Below are positions 14,073 to 20,663 of a stretch of 23,684 bases of DNA, one piece after another (the stretch's first letter is position 1; every line of letters starts with the position of its first letter). The position numbers and the translations under genes are program-made. The DNA is taken from contig JBFMBU010000026.1 in the NCBI GenBank assembly GCA_040755035.1, positions 1 to 23,684 of the forward strand, written 5' to 3'. The stretch comes from RBG-13-43-22 sp040755035 (GTDB lineage Bacteria; Desulfobacterota; RBG-13-43-22). Under the pieces are notes generated by a model. That model saw nothing but the letters and a program-made list of their open reading frames with translations. It ran no database searches and was not told where the DNA came from.

Positions 14073-15425
14073 TTGCACCCTGACCGTATTCGACATCTAA
14101 AACAAGGCCTACAAGGCAGAGGCCCTGTGGTCTATTGGATGAGCCGCGATCAGCGTCTTCAGGACAATTGGGGCCTGCTTTATGCCCAGGAAAAGGCCTT
14201 AGAAAAGAGAGTTCCTCTGGCCGTGGTCTTCGTTCTGGCTCCCCACTTTATCGGGGCTACTTTAAGGCAATGCGCCTTTATGAGTAAAGGGCTTCAAGAA
14301 GTTGAAAAAGCCCTTCGGCAACATCAGATCCCTTTTTTCTGCTTGGTCGGCGATCCGGGGCGGGAATTACCGGTCTGGCTTAAAAAAACAGGGGCCTCCT
14401 GTCTGATCACTGATTTTGATCCTCTTAAAATAAAACGGCGATGGAAAGAGGCCGTGGCTGAGGCCGTTGAGATCCCTTTTTTAGAAGTGGATGCCCACAA
14501 TATCATCCCCTGCTGGAGGGTTTCCCCTAAACAGGAGTTCGGGGCTTATACCCTGCGTCCCAAAATATTCCGTCTCCTGGATGAGTTCTTGGAAACAATT
14601 CCCCCCTTGAAAAAACATCCTTTTCCCTGGAAAGAAGCCGTTCCTTTGATCGACTGGACCTCTCGTCTCCAGGGTTTGCCCATAGACCGGTCTGTGCCGG
14701 AGGTATTCTGGATCATTCCGGGAGAAAAAGCGGCACGGAAAACATTACATGACTTTTTAGAAAAAGGGTTGGCCTCCTACGCCAATACCGGCAATGACCC
14801 TAATCAGGCCGGACAATCCAACCTGTCCCCTTATCTTCACTTCGGCCAGCTATCGGCTCAACGGGTGGTGTTGGAGGTTAGAAAATCGGCCAACCCTTCC
14901 GAATCCGTAAAGGCCTTTCTCGAGCAACTGATTGTCCGGCGCGAACTTTCGGACAATTTCTGTTTCTATAACCAGGATTATGATAATTTTTCAGCCTTTC
15001 CCGCCTGGGGACAAAGGACCCTGGAAGAACACAAGAGCGATGTTCGGCCTTATCTCTATACGCTTGCGCAATTGGAAAGCGCCGGGACCCATGATCCACT
15101 CTGGAATGCGGCCCAACGGGAGATGGTCGAACGGGGGAAAATGCACGGCTATCTCCGAATGTACTGGGCTAAAAAAATTCTGGAGTGGACCAATTCACCC
15201 CAGGAGGCCCAACAGATAGCCATCACCCTCAATGACCGCTTTGAACTGGACGGCCGGGACCCTAACGGCTATTGCGGGATTGCCTGGAGTATAGGCGGAC
15301 TCCACGACCGGGCTTGGGGGGCACGCCCGATTTTTGGAAAAGTCCGCTATATGAGCTATCAGGGGGCCCGGTCAAAATTTGATGTGGACCGGTATGTTTC
15401 CAAGAACCTATCCCTAAATTTTTAA
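14073..15425 (+). CDS. phr: Class II CPD photolyase
   Basis: Flavoenzyme that uses near-UV/blue light to split cyclobutane pyrimidine dimers. 450 residues, close to the archaeal class II enzymes. The antenna-type Rossmann domain begins PVVYWMSRDQRLQDNWGL (residues 18-35). The FAD domain shows LSPYLHFGQLS (251-261), the class II hallmark RRELSDNFCFYN (289-300), KMHGYLRMYWAKKILEW (356-372) and the C-terminal IAWSIGGLHDRAWGARPIFG-K-V-R-Y-M region (about 403-427). Class I motifs of E. coli PhrB are absent. The start is TTG at 14073 with GGAAGGGG four nt upstream; no ATG is near. It follows the SDR gene by 14 nt and precedes the YbgA-like gene by 9 nt, forming one transcription unit. Confidence 0.96.
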   Translation: MHPDRIRHLKQGLQGRGPVVYWMSRDQRLQDNWGLLYAQEKALEKRVPLAVVFVLAPHFIGATLRQCAFMSKGLQEVEKALRQHQIPFFCLVGDPGRELPVWLKKTGASCLITDFDPLKIKRRWKEAVAEAVEIPFLEVDAHNIIPCWRVSPKQEFGAYTLRPKIFRLLDEFLETIPPLKKHPFPWKEAVPLIDWTSRLQGLPIDRSVPEVFWIIPGEKAARKTLHDFLEKGLASYANTGNDPNQAGQSNLSPYLHFGQLSAQRVVLEVRKSANPSESVKAFLEQLIVRRELSDNFCFYNQDYDNFSAFPAWGQRTLEEHKSDVRPYLYTLAQLESAGTHDPLWNAAQREMVERGKMHGYLRMYWAKKILEWTNSPQEAQQIAITLNDRFELDGRDPNGYCGIAWSIGGLHDRAWGARPIFGKVRYMSYQGARSKFDVDRYVSKNLSLNF

Positions 15426-15434
15426 GGTCTTATA

Positions 15435-16409
15435 TTGGTCCAAGAGGCGGTTACAAGCGGGGAATACAAAATAAAAATTGGCATCAGCCGCTGTCTGCTG
15501 GGGGAGCCTGTCCGTTACGACGGCGGTCACAAGTGGGATCGATTCCTTACCGATACCTTAGGACGCTATGTTTCTTTTGTTCCGGTTTGTCCCGAGATGG
15601 AATGCGGTTTGGGGGTTCCCAGAGAGGCCATGCATCTGGAGGGGGATCCGCAAAATCCCCGACTGGTCACTCTCCGTTCCAAGATCGACTTCACCGACCG
15701 GATGAAATCCTGGGCTAAAAAGCGCACGGCCGAACTGGAGCAGGAAGGGCTCTGCGGCTTTATCTTTAAGAGCGGTTCCCCCAGCAGCGGCATGGAACGG
15801 GTAAAAATTTACGGGCAACAGGGGCAACCGGCCAAAACCGGAGTGGGGCTCTTCGCCCGGGAGTTTATGGACCGTTTTCCCCTCTTGCCGGTGGAAGATG
15901 AGGGCCGGCTCCACGATCCTTTGCTGCGTGAAAATTTCATAGAAAGCATTTTCGTTTTAAAACGCTGGAGGGAGAACGTTGACAAAAAAAAGGACTTAAA
16001 ATCCTTACTTCGCTTTCATAGCGATCATAAGTTTCTGTTGTTGTCCCACGGCCGTAATCCCTACCAGGTCTTGGGAAGACTGGCGGCCCAAGCTCAGGGC
16101 CTTTCCTTAAAAGAAAGACTGGAGGACTATCAGGGTTTGCTGCTGGACGCACTCCGTATCAAACCCACCCCCAGGAAACACACCGATGTCCTGATGCATC
16201 TGATGGGGTTTTTTAAGAAGGACCTCTCGGCAGCGGAAAAAGAGGAGCTGCTTGATGTCATCTATGCTTACAAACAGGGTTTGATTCCCCTGATCGTCCC
16301 TCTGACATTGATCCGCCATTACGTCCGAAAATATGACCAACCTTATCTGAAAAACCAGTACTATCTGGATCCTCATCCCCTGGAGCTGAAACTGCGCAAT
16401 CATGTCTAA
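15435..16409 (+). CDS. YbgA-like protein: TudS/DUF523 fused to DUF1722
   Basis: 324 residues. The N-terminal domain is DUF523 (2-thiouracil desulfurase TudS family): ISRCLLGEPVRYDGGHK (from residue 17), CPEMECGLGVPREAM (52-66) and FKSGSPSSG (111-119). Cys20, Cys52 or Cys57, and Cys107 are candidate ligands for a [4Fe-4S] cluster. The C-terminal DUF1722 spans roughly 180-320 (LRFHSDHKFLLLSHGRNPYQVLGRL... HLMGFFKKDLS). E. coli YbgA is encoded next to phrB, and here the relative follows a class II photolyase, so the link to photolyase is independent of the photolyase class. TTG start at 15435 with AAGG 7 nt upstream. A role in nucleic-acid thio-base or photoproduct metabolism is inference. Confidence 0.92.
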   Translation: MVQEAVTSGEYKIKIGISRCLLGEPVRYDGGHKWDRFLTDTLGRYVSFVPVCPEMECGLGVPREAMHLEGDPQNPRLVTLRSKIDFTDRMKSWAKKRTAELEQEGLCGFIFKSGSPSSGMERVKIYGQQGQPAKTGVGLFAREFMDRFPLLPVEDEGRLHDPLLRENFIESIFVLKRWRENVDKKKDLKSLLRFHSDHKFLLLSHGRNPYQVLGRLAAQAQGLSLKERLEDYQGLLLDALRIKPTPRKHTDVLMHLMGFFKKDLSAAEKEELLDVIYAYKQGLIPLIVPLTLIRHYVRKYDQPYLKNQYYLDPHPLELKLRNHV

Positions 16410-16433
16410 TGGGAGGCAAGGTCCAGGGAAGGC

Positions 16434-16463
16434 TTGACAAAACATAAGACCAATCCTTATGAT
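16434..16463 (+). promoter_or_regulatory. Sigma70-type promoter for the kinase-lipoprotein-regulator operon
   Basis: -35 TTGACA (16434-16439, perfect), 18-nt spacer, -10 TATGAT (16458-16463, five of six). Its -10 overlaps the ATG at 16459, so translation should start downstream, at 16474. Confidence 0.6.
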
Positions 16464-16473
16464 AGCCTTCACT

Positions 16474-17919
16474 ATGGGATTGTCCATCTTCTGGAGATTA
16501 ATACTTGGTTATCTGATTATCTTTATTCTGGTGATGATGGTCGGGGTCTTTGCTTTCTTGCAGGTCCGCCAATTTCATACGGTCACCCAGTACGTCATAA
16601 ATGTGGATAATCGGATTCTTGAATACGAAAAAAAACTGGAGGAGTCCCTTCTTTCTCAGCATCGATTTCTGAAGAAATCTATCATTAGCAAGGACCTGGG
16701 GCTATATGCGCAATTTATTTCATCCAAGGAGGTATTCCTCCGGGATCTGGGTTTTATCCTGAATGTGGCCGATACGCCTTCTCATGTCGATCTGCTTAAA
16801 AAAATTAGGGAAGCCCATGGCCGCTATCTGATCTTGGCTGAAGAAGAAAGCGGGTATATCCTTTCCAGGAAAAAATATCCTAAAAAGCACTACGAAGAAG
16901 AAAAAGAAAGGCTGATTGACGAAATCCTGAATGATTTTGAACAATTGGATATTAGGGTGCGTCAGGATGCCCAGCTCCGGATGCAGGAATTGGGTGAAAA
17001 AGGCGATGCGGCCCGGGATATCGCCCTAATCCTGGCTTCAGTGGCTTTGGGGACGGTCATCGTTATCTCTTTCCTTATCACCCGGGGGATTACCAAGCCG
17101 CTGAATTTATTGCGAATAAAAACACGGGAGATTTCCGAGGGTATTTTTAAAAGCGATTTGAACATTTCCTCTTCCCCGGAAATTTCCGACCTGGCCCAGG
17201 CCTTTAATTTAATGACCCATAGTCTCAGCACCCTGGACAGAATGAAATCTGATTTTTTTTCCACCATGTCCCATGAGTTAAGGACCCCTTTGACATCCAT
17301 CAAAGAAGGGATTGCCCTCCTACAGGAGGAAACGGCCGGTCCGGTAACGGAAAAACAAAAAAAGCTCCTTTCCATCGTATCCCAGGAAAGCCGGCGCCTG
17401 ATTGATTTGGTGAATTCCTCCCTGGACCTGTCCAAGATGGAATCGGGAATGATGACCTATCATTTTGAAACAGCCGATTTAGCGGTTTTGATCAACCAGG
17501 TCTTATTGGAGATGATCCCCTTGTTGGAGACCAAAAAAATTCTTTTAGAAAACGCATTGGCCTCCGGTCTTCCGAAAATAAGAGTGGACCGGGAGCGGAT
17601 GCTGCAAGTTCTTAGAAATCTTTTAAGTAACGCCGTTAAATTCACCCCTGAAGGGGGCCGGATAATCGTCTCGGCCGAAGGGGTTGGGAAAGAAATAAGG
17701 GTGGCTGTAAAAGACAGCGGGCCGGGGATACCAGCGGAACAACAGACAACCGTTTTTTTTAAATTTCATCAGGGAGATACGGGGAAGTCATATCCCAGTA
17801 AAGGATCCGGATTGGGCTTGGCTATTGTTAAACACATTATAACCTCACACGGTGGCAGAGTATGGGTGGAAAGTCAGGAAGGACGAGGAAGCTCCTTTTT
17901 CTTTATATTACCGGTTTGA
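16474..17919 (+). CDS. Membrane sensor histidine kinase (GlrK/QseE-like)
   Basis: Autophosphorylating sensor. Numbered from an ATG at 16459 (486 residues), it has TM1 (about 10-33), a periplasmic helical sensor region (about 34-185), TM2 (about 186-208), HAMP (207-260), HisKA with SHELRTPLTSIKEG and phospho-acceptor His272, and HATPase with N-box NAVKFTPEGG (Asn391), DSGPGIP (419-425) and GSGLGLAIVKHI (449-460). I prefer ATG 16474 (MGLSIFWRLILGYL, 481 residues), because the -10 element of a good promoter covers the upstream ATG; neither start has a Shine-Dalgarno, so the message may be nearly leaderless. Domain layout and neighbours match enterobacterial GlrK (QseE), whose partner genes are the lipoprotein QseG and the sigma54 activator GlrR (QseF). 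The signal sensed is unknown. Confidence 0.95.
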   Translation: MGLSIFWRLILGYLIIFILVMMVGVFAFLQVRQFHTVTQYVINVDNRILEYEKKLEESLLSQHRFLKKSIISKDLGLYAQFISSKEVFLRDLGFILNVADTPSHVDLLKKIREAHGRYLILAEEESGYILSRKKYPKKHYEEEKERLIDEILNDFEQLDIRVRQDAQLRMQELGEKGDAARDIALILASVALGTVIVISFLITRGITKPLNLLRIKTREISEGIFKSDLNISSSPEISDLAQAFNLMTHSLSTLDRMKSDFFSTMSHELRTPLTSIKEGIALLQEETAGPVTEKQKKLLSIVSQESRRLIDLVNSSLDLSKMESGMMTYHFETADLAVLINQVLLEMIPLLETKKILLENALASGLPKIRVDRERMLQVLRNLLSNAVKFTPEGGRIIVSAEGVGKEIRVAVKDSGPGIPAEQQTTVFFKFHQGDTGKSYPSKGSGLGLAIVKHIITSHGGRVWVESQEGRGSSFFFILPV

Positions 17920-18494
17920 TTTTTCTCTGGATACAGGGTTGCGCTTACCTGGAAAAAATCTGGGAACCAGATCGTCCGGCCATGACGCTCGAGGAAAAGA
18001 ATAAAATTGCCGAAAAAAAGGCCCTTGAACTCGAGTTGAAGAAAAAGGAGGATACGGCGGGCAACTATCTATTGACAGGACGAACCAAATTTTTTCAAGG
18101 GGATCTTGAGGGGGCTTTACGGGAATATTCGATGATAGTTGCTTTTTATCCCGAGATGATTCAGTCCCAGGAGGCCCTTTTTATGATCGGTCTAATTCAC
18201 GCTCATAGTGAAAATCCCCGAAAAGATTTCAATAACTCTGTTGAATTTATGAAAAAATTGATGAGGGATCATCCCCAGAGTCTTTTTGCCCAGCAGGCCA
18301 AAGCCTGGGTGGGTATTCTTCAACTGAACGAAAAATTAATAAAAGAAAACGATAAACATATTAAAGAAAACGAGAAAATTTCAAAAGAAAATGAAAGGTT
18401 ACTAAGGGAACAGGAAAAATTGGCCCGGACGTTGGAAGAATATAAAAAAGTGGATATAGAAATCGAAGGGAAAAAGCGGGAGAAAGGAAGATAA
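17862..18494 (+). CDS. QseG-like TPR lipoprotein
   Basis: 210 residues. A basic N-terminus (GGKSGRTRK) and hydrophobic stretch end in the lipobox IQGC with lipidated Cys27. A TPR-like helical repeat region covers about 66-150 (AGNYLLTGRTKFFQGDLEGAL, then ALFMIGLIHAHSENPRKDF), followed by a highly charged coiled coil (about 155-210, repeating KEN-x-K/R-I-x-KEN). The start ATG 17862 lies 58 nt inside the end of the kinase gene, so the lipoprotein signal peptide and the kinase ATPase terminus share DNA in different frames; no better start is available. The position between kinase and NtrC-type regulator corresponds to QseG/YfhG in enterobacteria, where QseG helps stimulate QseE. Sorting to outer membrane is likely but not proven: the residue after Cys is Ala, not Asp. 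Confidence 0.87.
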   Translation: MGGKSGRTRKLLFLYITGLIFLWIQGCAYLEKIWEPDRPAMTLEEKNKIAEKKALELELKKKEDTAGNYLLTGRTKFFQGDLEGALREYSMIVAFYPEMIQSQEALFMIGLIHAHSENPRKDFNNSVEFMKKLMRDHPQSLFAQQAKAWVGILQLNEKLIKENDKHIKENEKISKENERLLREQEKLARTLEEYKKVDIEIEGKKREKGR

Positions 18495-18501
18495 CAGGAA
18501 C

Positions 18502-19875
18502 ATGTCCTTAGGAAATATCCTGGTGGTGGATGACGATCGAAACCTCCTGGAATTGGTAAAAATGAGGCTGGAATCGTCAGATTATGAGGTAACGGCCATG
18601 GCCTTGGAAACAGCCGCTTTAAAGGCCCTCAAGGAACAGGCTTTTGATCTGGCCATCGTCGACCTCCAACTGACCCATCAGGATGGGATCTCATTGATGG
18701 AGGAGTTCCATCGCCTGACTCCGGATTTGCCGGTATTGATCCTCACCGCCCACGGCAGTATTGAAAGCGCCGTGGAAGCTATGAAAAAAGGGGCCTACAG
18801 TTATCTGACCAAGCCTTTTGATCCGCAGGAATTGCTCCTGCAGATTAAAATGGCCCTGGAAAATCGCCGATTGACTTCCGAGGTCAAGCGGCTGGAAACG
18901 TTACTGGATAAACAGTACGGTTTTTCTAATATTATAGCCCGAAGCCCCAAGATGCGCTCTCTGCTTGATTCGGTGGCCCAGATCGCCAGAACCGACTCCA
19001 CAGTTTATATTCAGGGGGAAAGCGGGACGGGTAAGGAATTGATCGCCAAGGCCATTCATATGGCCAGTGACCGAAAAAACAAGCCCTTCGTGGCCATAAA
19101 TTGTGCCGCCCTGCCGGAAGGTATCCTGGAAAGCAGGTTGTTCGGTCACGAAAAAGGGGCTTTTACCGGTGCGATCAAAAACACCAAGGGACTTTTTACC
19201 CAGGCCCACGGCGGGACCATCTTCCTGGATGAAATTGGGGACATGCCCCTCGGCATCCAGGCTATGCTCCTTCGGGTTTTACAGGAAAGAACCTATTATC
19301 CCTTGGGGAGCGAGAAACTGGTCGAAGTGGATGTCCGGGTTATTGTGGCCACCAATAGAGATCTGAGCCAGATGGTCAAACAAGGTCTTTTCCGGGAGGA
19401 CCTTTATTACCGCATCCATGTCATCCCTGTATTCCTGCCCCCATTGCGAGAACGTAAAGACGATATCCCTCTTTTAATCGAGCACTTCCGGGAAAAATTC
19501 AACCGGCAGATGAACAAGGGAGTCAAGGGTCTGACCTCTACAGCCCTGCAGAAGATGATGCACTATGAGTGGCCGGGAAACGTCAGGGAGCTGGAAAATA
19601 CCATGGAATATGCCGTGGCCTTGACCCAACAGGATACCATTCAAGAAGACCTGATCCTTCAACAAACCCTGGAAGCAGAAGAACCCCCGCCTACGCTGCA
19701 ACCCCTTAAGGAGGCCAGAAACGCTTATGAAAGGAACTATCTGATCCACCTTCTCAAGACCTGTAAAGGGAATATCAGCAATGCGGCCAGAATGGCCGGC
19801 AAATACCGGGCCGATTTCTATGAACTCCTGAAAAAGCACGACCTGAAGGCCGAGGATTTCAAAGAATCCCATTGA
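18502..19875 (+). CDS. Sigma54-dependent NtrC-family response regulator (GlrR/QseF-like)
   Basis: 457 residues. Receiver domain 1-120 with acidic pair Asp11/Asp12, phospho-acceptor Asp54 (AIVDLQLT) and Lys104. The AAA+ domain has Walker A GESGTGKE (172-179), the sigma54-contact loop GAFTGA (219-224), Walker B GGTIFLDE (237-244) and the arginine-rich LPPLRERKDDIP region. A Fis-type helix-turn-helix is at 423-446 (NISNAARMAGKYRADFYELL). The gene follows the lipoprotein stop by 7 nt with AGGA upstream. Partner of the upstream histidine kinase. In enterobacteria GlrR activates glmY and related sigma54 promoters; I searched the intergenic regions by eye and saw no convincing -24/-12 pair, so targets are probably elsewhere. 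Confidence 0.95.
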   Translation: MSLGNILVVDDDRNLLELVKMRLESSDYEVTAMALETAALKALKEQAFDLAIVDLQLTHQDGISLMEEFHRLTPDLPVLILTAHGSIESAVEAMKKGAYSYLTKPFDPQELLLQIKMALENRRLTSEVKRLETLLDKQYGFSNIIARSPKMRSLLDSVAQIARTDSTVYIQGESGTGKELIAKAIHMASDRKNKPFVAINCAALPEGILESRLFGHEKGAFTGAIKNTKGLFTQAHGGTIFLDEIGDMPLGIQAMLLRVLQERTYYPLGSEKLVEVDVRVIVATNRDLSQMVKQGLFREDLYYRIHVIPVFLPPLRERKDDIPLLIEHFREKFNRQMNKGVKGLTSTALQKMMHYEWPGNVRELENTMEYAVALTQQDTIQEDLILQQTLEAEEPPPTLQPLKEARNAYERNYLIHLLKTCKGNISNAARMAGKYRADFYELLKKHDLKAEDFKESH

Positions 19876-19896
19876 ATGTCCGACAATCCCTTCAAT

Positions 19897-19924
19897 AAAA
19901 AAAAGCCGTGCCCATGGGCACGGC
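19897..19924 (-). terminator. Strong intrinsic terminator between convergent genes
   Basis: Perfect palindrome GCCGTGCCCATGGGCACGGC (19905-19924). On the minus strand it is followed by eight Ts (19904-19897), so it serves the heat-shock gene ending at 19954. On the plus strand the tail is weaker (CTTCGGTTT), but it may also stop the response-regulator transcript. Confidence 0.85.
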
Positions 19925-19953
19925 CTTCGGTTTAAGCACTGCTGATCGGCAGT

Positions 19954-20400
19954 TTATTCCACGTTGATTTTTATTTGTTTTTCTTTGGCCCTTTCACTTT
20001 TGGGCAGGGTAATGGTCAGCACCCCTTCCTTCTGTGTGGCCTTGATATTTTTCGAGTCCACATCGGTGGTCAACCGAATACTGCGGGAGAAAGACCCATA
20101 CCTGCGCTCGATCAGGTGGTAGGACTCGTCCTTTTCCTCTTTTTCCTGTTTCTTTTCTCCTTTGATGGTCAGCAGGTCCCCGCTGATAGCCACTTCCACC
20201 TCTTTGGCGCTCAATCCCGGAATTTCAGCGGTGACCACTATGTTTTCTTTGGTCTCTTTGACATCCAAGGTCGGGGCCCAGACCGATTCCGAAAAAATCG
20301 GAAATCCACTCTCCCCAAAAAACCGACCCCAGAGGTCATCCATTTCCTTCCTTAGCTTGGACAACGTTTTTGTCCGCTCCCAAGGAACAAGATCAAACAT
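19954..20400 (-). CDS. Small heat-shock protein (Hsp20/alpha-crystallin)
   Basis: ATP-independent chaperone that holds unfolding proteins. 148 residues: a short N-terminal arm (MFDLVPWERTKTLSKLRKEMDDLWGRFF), alpha-crystallin domain from about 42 (APTLDVKETKENIVVTAEIPGLS, YGSFSRSIRL, GVLTITLPK) and the C-terminal I-x-I element in IKINVE, used for oligomer contacts. GGGGGTG sits 6 nt before ATG. Monocistronic, with its own promoter at 20437-20465 and a strong terminator at 19897-19924. Confidence 0.97.
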   Translation of the reverse strand: MFDLVPWERTKTLSKLRKEMDDLWGRFFGESGFPIFSESVWAPTLDVKETKENIVVTAEIPGLSAKEVEVAISGDLLTIKGEKKQEKEEKDESYHLIERRYGSFSRSIRLTTDVDSKNIKATQKEGVLTITLPKSERAKEKQIKINVE

Positions 20401-20436
20401 AGGAACACCCCCTTTTTTTTAATTTATTTTTTGAAA

Positions 20437-20465
20437 AAAATAATCATGGCGGTGGCTTTTGTCAA
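20437..20465 (-). promoter_or_regulatory. Promoter of the small heat-shock gene
   Basis: Minus strand: -35 TTGACA (20465-20460), 17-nt spacer, -10 TATTTT (20442-20437). The same stretch contains CTTGACA followed ten nt later by CCATGAT, which loosely resembles a sigma32 promoter, so heat control is possible. Confidence 0.55.
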
Positions 20466-20525
20466 GAGCGGTTTAACGGATACGGATTCAAAGGCTTTTA
20501 GTAGCTGACCAATAAAACCGTTATG

Positions 20526-20638
20526 CAAAATGAATAGAATTTATTTCTAAACACTGCTTGGACCCGGACCCCTTGGGTTATATACAGCCTGTTTTTTTCT
20601 TACCATCTCTTGGTAGCGGCTGGTCCGGGTCAGGTGAG
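20526..20638. repeat. Interspersed ~113-bp structured repeat, copy 2
   Basis: Second copy of the element at 10641-10752, in the same orientation. Arms GACCCGGACC (20561-20570) and GGTCCGGGTC (20622-20631) are perfect reverse complements; an inner TACCA/TGGTA pair lies between them. It starts about 25 nt after the minus-strand stop of the helicase gene (20664). The only other content of the 263-nt gap is the heat-shock promoter. Confidence 0.75.
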
Positions 20639-20663
20639 TATCTTTTGACTTGGCCATTTTTCT

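Noticed and set aside
16410..16433. Terminator after the YbgA-like gene
   Set aside because: No stable hairpin with a T-tract; the kinase promoter follows directly, so read-through may occur.
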